From Flocculibacter collagenilyticus (GTDB lineage: Bacteria > Pseudomonadota > Gammaproteobacteria > Enterobacterales > Alteromonadaceae): a stretch of 64,000 bases of DNA. The notes beneath the pieces were generated by a model that saw only the letters and a program-made list of their open reading frames with translations, made no database searches and was not told where the DNA came from. The stretch lies in the NCBI RefSeq assembly GCF_016469335.1, contig NZ_CP059888.1, positions 248,001 to 312,000 on the forward strand, in the 5' to 3' direction. Of this stretch, positions 20,766 to 29,524 are shown one piece after another; position 1 is the first letter of the stretch; every line of letters begins with the position of its first letter. The translations under genes and the position numbers were made by a program.

Positions 20766-22283
20766 GTGTTCATTAACTTACCGTGTTACGGCAGCATTAT
20801 GGCAGCGCAAGGATCGGGCAGTGTCGCCTTAAGCGATATAAAAACATTTAATACGATATTACATACACAGTTAGCCGTTTTGCAGGCTTTACTTGACGAT
20901 CCACTTTTTGGTTTAAGTGAACCGACAATTGGTGCTGAGCTAGAAACGAATATTATTAATGCGCGTGGTGAACCACAGTATTTAAATCAAACTCTGCTCG
21001 ATAAAGCGCAAGATCCTCGCCTTGCTATTGAACTGAATCAATATGACTTAGAGTTTAATTTAACTCCTGTTAAGAGCAGGGGATTTCCTTTTTCTACACT
21101 AGAGAAAGAAGCGCTAGCGCTAAACCAGAAAGTGGCAGCACTTGCCTCGCATTCAAACGCTGAATTATTAGCAATTGGCATTTTGCCTACCCTAAAACCT
21201 CAACATTTAACCGTTGATGCGATATCAAACCGCCAACGCTACGAGGTATTCGCCCAACAGTTACTAAAACGACGCGGCGAAAAGTTTCACATTCAAATTG
21301 ACGGTGAAAACCCGCTTAGTTTAGACACGAACTCTATTGCATTAGTAGGCGCTGGTGCCTCGTTTCAATTGCATCTTAAAGTGACACCTCAACAATTTAC
21401 TCATGTGTTCAATGCGGTGATGTTAGTAACGCCACTCGTACTTGCATTTAGTGCAAACTCGCCAAGCTTGTTAGGGCATTTATTATGGGACGAAACACGA
21501 ATTGCGTTATTTAAACAATGTATTGATACACGAATAAAAATTAAGCCGTGGCATGAGCCGCCCAGAGTGACGTATGGCAGTGGCTGGAATAGAACAGGCA
21601 TTATAGAGTTATTTGAAGCAAATGTGGGGCTGTATGAGCCAATGATGGCTCAGTTTAGTGACGAGGATGCGTGTGCGGCCTATGCTGCGGGGCGAGTGCC
21701 CCAACTTAATGAACTCAAATTTCATCAGGGTTCGGTGTGGAGCTGGAACCGCGGTATTTATGATCACCATGATAATGGTCATTTACGAATAGAAATTAGA
21801 AGCCTGCCCGCAGGACCAACTATGGTCGATACGATGGCTAATGCGGCTATGCTAACGGGGTTGGTGTTCGGGTTAGCCGATAAAATAGAGCACTGGATCT
21901 CGCGTCTGCCATTTAAATATGCAGAATATAATTTTTACCGTGCAGCTCAGTACAGCATTGATGCTGAGTTAGTATGGCCTCACCTCACTCAGTTTGGCTT
22001 ATGTGAAGCCAATGCAACAACACTTTTATATACTCTGATTGAAGATGCGGAAGCCGGGTTAACGCGCCTAGGTGTGGCAAAAGAAGAGAGTAAGCGTTAT
22101 TTAAGCATCTTTATTGAAAGAGTTGAAAAGCAACTAAATGGTGCCCGTTGGCAGCGTTTGGTGTTGGCTAAATATGAAGTAAAGCGTAATCGCACCGAGG
22201 CGTTATATGACATGCTGCATGACTATAAAATGATGCAGCCATTAAATATTCCTCTTGCTCAATGGGACAATATCAGAAAGTAG
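20766..22283 (+). CDS. Glutamate-cysteine ligase family (GCS2-type) carboxylate-amine ligase
   Basis: The 505-residue protein shows the GCS2 fold: GLSEPTIGAELETNII near the N-terminus (metal-binding E-x-E), DLEFNLTP, later GAGASFQLHLKV and HLRIEIRSLPAGPTMVDTMANAA near residue 340. This family joins glutamate or a related acid to an amine with ATP; the product here is unknown. The start is uncertain. AAGGAG at 20745 lies well placed for an ATG at 20762, but that frame ends after four codons; the coding frame opens at GTG 20766 or ATG 20799. An AspA-like hydrolase gene follows 82 bases later. Confidence 0.78.
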   Translation: MFINLPCYGSIMAAQGSGSVALSDIKTFNTILHTQLAVLQALLDDPLFGLSEPTIGAELETNIINARGEPQYLNQTLLDKAQDPRLAIELNQYDLEFNLTPVKSRGFPFSTLEKEALALNQKVAALASHSNAELLAIGILPTLKPQHLTVDAISNRQRYEVFAQQLLKRRGEKFHIQIDGENPLSLDTNSIALVGAGASFQLHLKVTPQQFTHVFNAVMLVTPLVLAFSANSPSLLGHLLWDETRIALFKQCIDTRIKIKPWHEPPRVTYGSGWNRTGIIELFEANVGLYEPMMAQFSDEDACAAYAAGRVPQLNELKFHQGSVWSWNRGIYDHHDNGHLRIEIRSLPAGPTMVDTMANAAMLTGLVFGLADKIEHWISRLPFKYAEYNFYRAAQYSIDAELVWPHLTQFGLCEANATTLLYTLIEDAEAGLTRLGVAKEESKRYLSIFIERVEKQLNGARWQRLVLAKYEVKRNRTEALYDMLHDYKMMQPLNIPLAQWDNIRK

Positions 22284-22365
22284 CTATACTGAATATGAGA
22301 TTAATTTATCCTTAATGCAGGTGGGTTAACAATGATGTTACTTTTCACGATTATAGGTTAATCGC

Positions 22366-23418
22366 ATGGCGTTATCTGATCCGACAATAAGCGACGCAGG
22401 CTCGTTTCCTATTTTTGAAAGTCATACAGTCAATACACAAGGTGATATAGCAACATTTTTATCGCAGTTTGAGCAACGTCCTTCGGTTGTTTACTTTAAA
22501 GGGCGTGATCCCGCAAGGCCTCCAAGAATGATCACTACCTTGTTGCATGGCAATGAGCCGTCAGGTGCTTATGCCCTGCAGCGCTTAATTGAGTGCAAGG
22601 TTAAGCCCATAGTCGATTGTTATATTTTATTGGCATCGTTAACCGCCGCAACCACACCTCCTTTATTTCATTACCGTATGTTGCCTGAGCATAAAGACTT
22701 AAACCGTTGCTTTTTAACGCTTTCTGGAACTGATCCTCAAACCGAGCTAGCTAACCGCATTGTGGCCTATATTGAAAGCATACAGCCAGAGGTGATTTTA
22801 GATATGCATAATACGTCTGGCGACAATCCCGCGTTTAGCGTCACGCATAAAAAAGATGAACAACATGCGACGCTAGGCCAATTGTTTAGTCCTTATATTA
22901 TTTATTCCTCTATTCAGGTTGGCGCCATGTTTGAACGCGACTTTGGTTGTCCTATTGTGACAATAGAATGCGGTGGGGCAAACAACACGCTATCTCATGA
23001 AATTGCGTTTAGTGGTCTTCATCACTTTTTTCAAACCGAGTTAGATGAATTAAACCAAGAATGTGACGCGCCAATTTGGCTTGAAGATCCTATCAGACTG
23101 GAACTTGTTGCTGATACCAAGCTGGCCTATGCAGACTCGCCTTGTCCGAATGCAGACTTAACGCTTCCTCGTGATATTGACAGTTATAACTTTGGCTTAC
23201 TTGAACCCCATCAGCGGCTAGGCTGGGTTGGCAAGCGAGGAAAAGATATATTCAAGGCCACCAATGCCGACGGTGATGATTGTTTTGCTGCGTTGTTTAC
23301 CCTACGCGACAATCAACTTTACCCAGCCCAAGCGTTACATGTATTTATGATAACAACACGTGCCGATATCGCCTTATCTGATTGTTTATTGTATGCCGTG
23401 GTTGCTCATGATGAGTAA
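22366..23418 (+). CDS. Succinylglutamate desuccinylase/aspartoacylase (AstE/AspA) family metallohydrolase
   Basis: The 350-residue protein has the M14-like zinc site of the family: TLLHGNEPSGAYAL with the His and Glu ligands near residue 62, the RCFL block after LPEHKDLN, and VILDMHNTSGDNPAF with the second His near residue 146. A late TIECGG holds the likely catalytic Glu. Members cleave amide bonds of N-acyl amino acids such as succinylglutamate or acetylaspartate. No ast operon is present. Its place directly after a GCS2 ligase suggests related substrates: one gene makes, the other breaks, a glutamyl-type amide. The end overlaps the start of the TonB receptor gene. Confidence 0.82.
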   Translation: MALSDPTISDAGSFPIFESHTVNTQGDIATFLSQFEQRPSVVYFKGRDPARPPRMITTLLHGNEPSGAYALQRLIECKVKPIVDCYILLASLTAATTPPLFHYRMLPEHKDLNRCFLTLSGTDPQTELANRIVAYIESIQPEVILDMHNTSGDNPAFSVTHKKDEQHATLGQLFSPYIIYSSIQVGAMFERDFGCPIVTIECGGANNTLSHEIAFSGLHHFFQTELDELNQECDAPIWLEDPIRLELVADTKLAYADSPCPNADLTLPRDIDSYNFGLLEPHQRLGWVGKRGKDIFKATNADGDDCFAALFTLRDNQLYPAQALHVFMITTRADIALSDCLLYAVVAHDE

Positions 23419-25504
23419 TATGTTGGTAAGAAAACAATGTGTTTGTTTAATGTTGTGTGGGCTAACACTACCGATATTTGCCAGTGATAATGCAGTTAAT
23501 AAGGTGCAGCTGCAATCCAAGGCAGATCATTATGTGTACCCGATTGATGAATTGTTTGCTTTATCACTTCCTCAGTTACTCAATTTAAAAGTGACGGTAG
23601 CCTCTAGAAATGAATTACCCCTGTGGCAAACACCGTCGTCGGTGACGGTGTTTACTCAAGCGCGGATTCATAGCTTAGGGGTGCGTAATTTATTTGAACT
23701 ACTTAATTATGTGCCCGGCTTTTACAATATGATGAATGCCGTTGAAGGAAATCAGTCGCACATAGACACTCGTGGCATGGCACAAAAATATGCTAGCGCA
23801 TTGTTATTTAAACTAAATGGCCAACGCTTAAACGATGACTATACCGGCGGCATTAGTTACTTTATGCGGCATTTAGATATTCGCACTGCTAAGCGTGTAG
23901 AAATCATCCGTGGACCGGGTTCGTCGCAATATGGTTCGAATGCATACGCTGGTGTGATTAACATCACCACCTCAAAAGCCAGCCAAGTTGGCCTTGAAGC
24001 GGGAAGTAACCAAAGTAAAGGTATGTCTGTGCAAGTGGTAGAGCCAATAAGTGATTGGTTAGTGGGCTTAAATAGCAGCTGGTATAAAGATGAAGGAGAC
24101 ACATTTAGCGATATTTACGATCCATTCGAGCGGCAAACCACCACCACCGATCCACGTGAAGTAAGGCAGCTCCAGCTTTATGCGGAACATGAGCAGGGGG
24201 CATTACGTTTTAATTGGTTAGACTCAACCAGAGAAAATTATTATTTATTCCGCCGCGTGAGTGATAGCGTCACATTTGTTGAATTGAACCACTGGATGTT
24301 AGATGCAAAGTACCTGCTGACCTCGGCCAGCAATCCTTGGCAAGTCAGTCTTTCAGGCGCGTATCATCGTGGCGAGCGTCGTTCTCAAACGGCTTTAGTG
24401 CCACAAGGTATAGGAATGTTTACTGCAGATAGCTTTTTATTTGGGGAAGATATTGCATACCGCAGCTACAACTTAAGCATTGATGCGGAATACCAAAGCG
24501 CATCAGATTTGTTATGGCACTTTGGGATTCAGGCATCTAATAGTGAGGTGCCAAACGGCTTTATTCGCAGCAATTATGACGTATTTGATATGTTTGGCTT
24601 TTTAGGGAAAGTACAAACCTTTAATCAAGCCGAACAACGTATTGTACTTGATAACCAACGGCATATTCGTGGTAGCTATGCTCAGGTTCAATGGCACCCC
24701 TTACCGCGTTGGTTTTTCACATTGGGTGTAAGATACGACGACTTTAATGACGTGGATGATGCGTTTACTCCAAGTTTTTCGGCTATTTATCAAATTAATA
24801 GCCAACAAGGCGTTAAATTTAAGTATGGCGAGGGATACCGGGCTCCTTCGTTAGGCGATTTGTACGATGCAGAAAGTGGTTTGTCTATTGGTAATCAAGC
24901 GCTTAAAGCAAGTGAAGTAAAAAGTACTGAGGTGGCATACTATTGGTTTAACGACGCTTTCGCTTTTTCAGCGACAGTATTTGACAATGTGCATCAAAAT
25001 CTCATCGGGTTTGAGGTAAGAGACACAGGCGAAATTAGCTTAGGTAACGTTGCAAAAAACTTTAGCCAAGGGATGGAAATAGAAGCGCGCTGGCATATTA
25101 ATGAGCAGTGGCGGTTTATTACAGGCATTACCAGAATATTTAAAAATCATACTGAATTAGGCGATGCCATGGGGATCCCAAAATCAGAACATATTACGCC
25201 AAGTGAGTACTTTTCTTATCAACTACAATATCAAAAAAATAACTGGTCATGGTCACTGCATGGCACCTGGCGTAATGAGGTTGCACTGCTAGAAAGTAAC
25301 GATGATTTATTGCTGGTTAATAGCAAAGTAAATTATCGCATTAATCCGCGCACTAATTTACACATAACAATCAACAATGCCTTGGATGAGCGTTATAGCA
25401 CTTCTTCATATATCCCATTGGGGATTGATAGCAATAACAATGTTGTGCACCAATATCCTGCTAGAGGTCTCGAATTTATGGCAGGGGTGACATATCAGTT
25501 TTAA
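23411..25504 (+). CDS. TonB-dependent outer membrane receptor
   Basis: The product has a signal peptide (hydrophobic run ending near LPIFA/S), a plug domain with LPLWQTPSSVTVFTQARI, NLFELLNYVPGF and RVEIIRGPGSSQYGSNAYAGVINI, then a long beta-barrel ending in GVTYQF with the usual terminal Phe. Such receptors import large or scarce nutrients using the TonB system. The substrate is not clear from sequence; the N-terminal region before the plug lacks an obvious signalling domain. Several ATGs compete for the start (23408, 23411, 23420), all overlapping the end of the hydrolase gene. Its 3' end overlaps the convergent YhhN gene by 29 bases. Confidence 0.9.
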   Translation: MSNMLVRKQCVCLMLCGLTLPIFASDNAVNKVQLQSKADHYVYPIDELFALSLPQLLNLKVTVASRNELPLWQTPSSVTVFTQARIHSLGVRNLFELLNYVPGFYNMMNAVEGNQSHIDTRGMAQKYASALLFKLNGQRLNDDYTGGISYFMRHLDIRTAKRVEIIRGPGSSQYGSNAYAGVINITTSKASQVGLEAGSNQSKGMSVQVVEPISDWLVGLNSSWYKDEGDTFSDIYDPFERQTTTTDPREVRQLQLYAEHEQGALRFNWLDSTRENYYLFRRVSDSVTFVELNHWMLDAKYLLTSASNPWQVSLSGAYHRGERRSQTALVPQGIGMFTADSFLFGEDIAYRSYNLSIDAEYQSASDLLWHFGIQASNSEVPNGFIRSNYDVFDMFGFLGKVQTFNQAEQRIVLDNQRHIRGSYAQVQWHPLPRWFFTLGVRYDDFNDVDDAFTPSFSAIYQINSQQGVKFKYGEGYRAPSLGDLYDAESGLSIGNQALKASEVKSTEVAYYWFNDAFAFSATVFDNVHQNLIGFEVRDTGEISLGNVAKNFSQGMEIEARWHINEQWRFITGITRIFKNHTELGDAMGIPKSEHITPSEYFSYQLQYQKNNWSWSLHGTWRNEVALLESNDDLLLVNSKVNYRINPRTNLHITINNALDERYSTSSYIPLGIDSNNNVVHQYPARGLEFMAGVTYQF

Positions 25505-26213
25505 TGCGCTGCATGATACCTTTAAACAACAAATACTGCGCCAGATAGTAGGTTGTCATAATCAAATATGCTTGATAGGGCACAGGAAGAATAAACATAT
25601 TAATCGCAATAATCGCGTCCGATATCACAAACAACATTGCACCTAGCAAAATTAAATTCATTTTTGGCTGAGCTACATAGGGTTGCTCTGTATGGTATGT
25701 TGACGTATTTGTTGCGGTTAATGCCATTAATAGAATCGCACACATATATACCGTAACTGGAACCGCTAACTCTCCTGCTTTAGGCACAATCCAACCTGCC
25801 ATTAACAACGTAAACGTGCTAAATGCTAACGCTATCCACTTTGTTTTGGGATCAGTAAAGGTGCGTAAAACAAAAGCATACACACTTGCGGGCTGTACTC
25901 GCCATTGCCAAAATACAACGCAATAGCATATATGAGCCAGTAAAAAGGCACCTAAGCCAAATACAAAGTTATTCGGTATGGTTAAAGCAAGTAACACATC
26001 GCCACAAGCTGAAAATAACAGTGCTGCTGTGGCGAATAAAATGGCTGATGAACGTGTGTGAAGGGTATTGGATAACAGCACAAAAAAGAGTAACAGAATG
26101 GGCGTGGCTTTATGTAAAAAATGCCAAGAATAATCACCCATGGGTAACATGATTAAATAGCTTATTGCAGTCATCCAATAAAGTATGGGTGTGGCTTTTC
26201 CATGAAGTTGCAT
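25476..26213 (-). CDS. YhhN-family membrane protein (lysoplasmalogenase-like)
   Basis: The 245 residues form about eight membrane segments with the YhhN landmarks HKATPILLLF near residue 34, FSACGDVLLAL near residue 68, GLGAFLLAHICYCVVF near residue 85, and a late MLFVISDAIIAIN with the conserved Asp. Eukaryotic and some bacterial members (TMEM86-like) hydrolyse the vinyl ether bond of lysoplasmalogens, but the bacterial substrate is generally not known. It is tail-to-tail with the TonB receptor gene, overlapping its last 29 bases. Confidence 0.85.
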   Translation of the reverse strand: MQLHGKATPILYWMTAISYLIMLPMGDYSWHFLHKATPILLLFFVLLSNTLHTRSSAILFATAALLFSACGDVLLALTIPNNFVFGLGAFLLAHICYCVVFWQWRVQPASVYAFVLRTFTDPKTKWIALAFSTFTLLMAGWIVPKAGELAVPVTVYMCAILLMALTATNTSTYHTEQPYVAQPKMNLILLGAMLFVISDAIIAINMFILPVPYQAYLIMTTYYLAQYLLFKGIMQRIKTDMSPLP

Positions 26214-26439
26214 TTAAGGGTTGTCCTATACGAGCGCTGTTTTCCGCTTTACTTGAATCTGGCTGTCTAAATTAGCGGATTATCATACTAGGTGCCACAG
26301 TACATCAAATATTCATTCAGTCATAACCAGAAAATAACATTTATGGTTGAGTCTTGTTGAAAAAAACAACACAATGGAGTGAGAAAACTGACCGAGTATA
26401 GAGTCAGTAAAAATAGATTTCACAGGAAGGATGTTTAAC

Positions 26440-27207
26440 ATGCCATTATCGCGTCGCCAATTAAGTCAAATAGGCGCTACCACAGTATTAGCTTTATCAT
26501 TAGCCGCATGCGGTGGCTCAGATTCCTCATCTCCGCAACCACCCACTCAGCCAGAGCCGACTCCAGTTAAAATAGATAAGCAGTTAGCGATCGATTTTTC
26601 AGTGTCTGATCATGCCGACAAAGAGGCCACAGTCATTTTTTCAGATTTACCTACGGAAGATACCGCAGACTTTGAGTTGGCATCTAGCCACGAAGCTTTA
26701 CCAGAGCCATTCAGTGACCAAAAAGGGTGGTTACTAAGCGGACATAATCGTTCAGATGACTTATTAATGGCGTTATCAATAAAAGTTGATCAGCTTAATA
26801 GTATGACATTGCATGAGGTTAGCATGGAAGTTGAAATCTTAACGAACGTGCCACAAAATTGTGCTGGTATAGGCGGCGCGCCCGGTGAGTCTGTTTATGT
26901 AAAATTGGCGGCAACTCAGCATAAACCAGAAAATATCATTGAGTCAGGTAATTATCGATTAAATGTTGATTTAGGTCAGCAGTCCACCTCTGGCACAGAA
27001 GGTTATGTGGTCGGTAATATTGCTAATAGTTTAGACTGTTCTGACGACAGAGCGTATGAGTTAAAAACATTGGTGATGGAAGATAAGCTCGATGTTATGT
27101 CTGACGCGGAAGGCGTTTTGTGGCTAACTGCAGGATTTGATTCTGGTTTTGAAGGTAAAACCACGGTGTATATCACTCAGTTAAATGCGCACGTTAAAGA
27201 GATTTAA
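26440..27207 (+). CDS. Lipoprotein of unknown function
   Basis: From the ATG at 26440 the product is 255 residues. I prefer it to the ATG at 26431 because AGGAAGG lies directly against the latter. The signal is lipoprotein-type with LSLAAC as lipobox, and it is preceded by RRQ, giving a Tat-like look that may be accidental. After the lipid anchor comes a Ser/Pro-rich linker (SSSPQPPTQPEPTP), then a beta-rich domain with no known motif. It stands alone and is followed by a terminator. Confidence 0.72.
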   Translation: MPLSRRQLSQIGATTVLALSLAACGGSDSSSPQPPTQPEPTPVKIDKQLAIDFSVSDHADKEATVIFSDLPTEDTADFELASSHEALPEPFSDQKGWLLSGHNRSDDLLMALSIKVDQLNSMTLHEVSMEVEILTNVPQNCAGIGGAPGESVYVKLAATQHKPENIIESGNYRLNVDLGQQSTSGTEGYVVGNIANSLDCSDDRAYELKTLVMEDKLDVMSDAEGVLWLTAGFDSGFEGKTTVYITQLNAHVKEI

Positions 27208-27222
27208 GATTCAAAAATAAAA

Positions 27223-27254
27223 AAAGAAACCACATATAAAAATGTGATTTCTTT
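27223..27254 (+). terminator. Terminator after the lipoprotein gene
   Basis: AAAGAAACCACAT and ATGTGATTTCTTT form a 13-base stem with one mismatch, and a T-rich tract follows. It begins 16 bases after the stop codon at 27207. Confidence 0.7.
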
Positions 27255-27278
27255 TGTCTTACATAAACACGGTACGAA

Positions 27279-27299
27279 AAGGCATGTTGTACATGCCTT
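27279..27299 (-). terminator. Terminator after the porin-like gene
   Basis: AAGGCATGT and ACATGCCTT form a perfect nine-base stem with a three-base loop. Read on the minus strand it is followed by TTTTCG. It lies 34 bases beyond the stop of the minus-strand porin-like gene. Confidence 0.65.
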
Positions 27300-27332
27300 A
27301 AATGTCACTTTTTAATAGCGATAGCGTTTAAA

Positions 27333-28142
27333 TTAGAACTGTGCAGTTGCTGTGATCCCGAACATGTCATCACTCACGCGACCAACAGTTGTGTACTCGA
27401 AGCTAACACCAATGTTTTTAGTGAAGAAGTGAGATACACCTGCGCTATAATGGTCGTCTTTAGCAGCATTTAAAGAAACACCAGTCATTTTGTTGAAGTA
27501 GTATTTGCCACCAACAGCCCATGAATCAGAAAAGTCGTCGCTGTGATCAACGCTTGCAGTTAGTTGTAGATATTTATCTTGACCAAGATCGCTGAAATAC
27601 TTAGTTGATAAGTTTGCATTATCAAACTCGTCATCAACAACTAATGTAAAGCCAATATAGTCAGTTTGGTTGATTTGGTGGTTATAGTTAGTGCTTAGTA
27701 ATACTTCATCGAAACCATTTTCACCGTCAAGATACTGAAGTCTAACTTGCCAGTCATCATTAATTTCATAACCTAATGTAGCTGTTACTAACTCGCCAGT
27801 ATTACCGTTGGTGTTAGCATGCTTAACGTCAAGGCCAAGAATAAATTGGTTTGTGAAATACTCACCACCAACATTATAGGTATTTGAATTATAATCGATA
27901 AAACCATCATCGCTAGAATGGTTATAGTTACCATAAACAGTTGATACATCATTGATATAACCAAACTGGTCTAATGGACCCAACGTTTTTTTGTCACCAA
28001 AGAAGTACTGAGAGCTAAGTCCGAAAGTTTCGTTGTAGTCACTATCATGATAACTAGCTGTTGAGAATGAGCGATATTGTTCTGCTTGTGCTGCTGAAGC
28101 GGAAAGGGCAGCGATAACTAATAGAGCATGAGTCTTTTTCAT
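27333..28142 (-). CDS. Putative outer membrane porin-like beta-barrel
   Basis: The 269-residue product has a clean signal peptide (MKKTHALLVIAALSASAAQA) and a mature part made of alternating polar and aromatic residues, ending GITATAQF with terminal Phe, the signal for outer membrane assembly. Repeated strands such as SSQYFFGDKKT, NTYNVGGEYF and WAVGGKYYFN fit a barrel of about twelve to sixteen strands. It resembles proteins labelled putative porin in Colwellia and relatives; that label is from memory of the family, not a search. No substrate can be assigned. It is monocistronic with its own terminator. Confidence 0.75.
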   Translation of the reverse strand: MKKTHALLVIAALSASAAQAEQYRSFSTASYHDSDYNETFGLSSQYFFGDKKTLGPLDQFGYINDVSTVYGNYNHSSDDGFIDYNSNTYNVGGEYFTNQFILGLDVKHANTNGNTGELVTATLGYEINDDWQVRLQYLDGENGFDEVLLSTNYNHQINQTDYIGFTLVVDDEFDNANLSTKYFSDLGQDKYLQLTASVDHSDDFSDSWAVGGKYYFNKMTGVSLNAAKDDHYSAGVSHFFTKNIGVSFEYTTVGRVSDDMFGITATAQF

Positions 28143-28596
28143 AAAAACATCCTTTTTACTTTTTGATTACATAGCTAGTTTGCGCTAGCACATTAAAAAT
28201 TCGCGGCGGATACTATCATTGCTATGTTTTTTAATCATTTTTTTTAAATTTATAAATGTAACAAAATATGTATATATTGGTTGAAGATGATAAGGTTTAT
28301 TTTTTGTTAAAAATTGTTATTCATAAGCTGTGCATATTTATGTATTTAAAAAAGGGACTTGCAAACCCCCATACCTAATGGTGCGCTGTGCTAGCATAAA
28401 TAGCTGGTGGATTAATGCTCAGCCCACCTATTCACTTTATTCGTTTATTCAGTAAAAAATTCAGGTGATATAAAAAGTTACAGTTTTACGTTAGTGTAGT
28501 ACGAGCTTTAACAAAAACAAAAGGTTTAACAGCTTTGCTATACTACTTGTTTTGGTGGTTTGTGAACGCATTGGTTTTAAACGAGAAGGGGACAAC
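28143..28596. other. Divergent intergenic region, porin-like and glutaminase genes
   Basis: This very AT-rich stretch of about 450 bases separates two divergent genes and should hold both promoters. A TATACT at about 28539-28544 could be a -10 box for the glutaminase gene, but no good -35 box lies at the right distance. I see no further gene, repeat or conserved RNA. Confidence 0.4.
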
Positions 28597-29511
28597 TTGA
28601 GTTATCAAGCAGTATTAAATGAAATATTAGACGAGTCAAAAAGTAGAATCGGCGAAGGAAAAGTGGCTGATTACATTCCCGCACTAGCTAAAATGAATCC
28701 AAATCAATTAGGTATTGCTATTCATACGGTAGACGGAGAAACGATTTCTGCAGGAGACGATTACCAGCGTTTTACCATTCAATCAGTGTCAAAGGTGTTA
28801 TCCCTTACGTTAGCATTACAGAGGTATGGCGATGATTTATGGAAACGTGTTGGTAAAGAGCCATCTGGTACGGCATTTAATTCGTTAACTCAGTTAGAGT
28901 TCGAGCAAGGTATTCCTCGCAACCCTTTTGTCAATACAGGGGCGTTAGTGGTAGCGGATGCATTGGTGAGTCGTTTATCAGCACCCATCCACGCAGTATT
29001 AGAAAATGTACGGGCGTTAAGCGGTAACGCTAATATTATGCTTGATCGTCAAGTTGCGCGGTCTGAATACGAACATCGCCATCGAAACGCAGCAATGGCG
29101 CATTTGATGAAGTCGTTTGGTAATTTTGAAAATGATGTCGACCAAGTATTGCAGGCATACTTTAGTTTTTGTGCGATTGAATTAAACTGTCGCGAGCTTG
29201 CCACCACGTTTAGCTTTTTAGCACAACAAGGTTTCTCTCAGGAAGCCAGTACGCAAATGCTTACCAGTAAGCAAACACAACAAATGAACTCATTACTGTT
29301 TACCAGTGGTTTGTATGATGCGGCGGGTGATTTTGCCTACCGAGTAGGCATGCCGGGTAAATCGGGTGTTTCTGGCGCGATAGTGGCGGTATGTCCGGGA
29401 CGCTTTACAGTAGCAGTGTGGTCGCCTGAATTAAATAGTTATGGCAACTCTGTAGCTGGGTTACATGCGCTAGAGATGCTAGCTGATAAACTAGATATTG
29501 CGTTGTTTTAG
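28597..29511 (+). CDS. glsA: Glutaminase
   Basis: The enzyme hydrolyses glutamine to glutamate and ammonia. The 304-residue product shows the serine-dependent, beta-lactamase-like fold: FTIQSVSKVLSLTLAL holds the catalytic Ser and Lys, followed by PRNPFVNTGALVVADAL, a late YDAAGDFAYRVGMPGKSGVSG and AVCPG. I choose the TTG at 28597, with AAGGGG a few bases before it, because it gives the normal family start (SYQAVLNEI) and length. Longer upstream frames have no such site. It is a single gene, convergent with rluF. Confidence 0.92.
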   Translation: MSYQAVLNEILDESKSRIGEGKVADYIPALAKMNPNQLGIAIHTVDGETISAGDDYQRFTIQSVSKVLSLTLALQRYGDDLWKRVGKEPSGTAFNSLTQLEFEQGIPRNPFVNTGALVVADALVSRLSAPIHAVLENVRALSGNANIMLDRQVARSEYEHRHRNAAMAHLMKSFGNFENDVDQVLQAYFSFCAIELNCRELATTFSFLAQQGFSQEASTQMLTSKQTQQMNSLLFTSGLYDAAGDFAYRVGMPGKSGVSGAIVAVCPGRFTVAVWSPELNSYGNSVAGLHALEMLADKLDIALF

Positions 29512-29524
29512 CCCCGCACAATGA

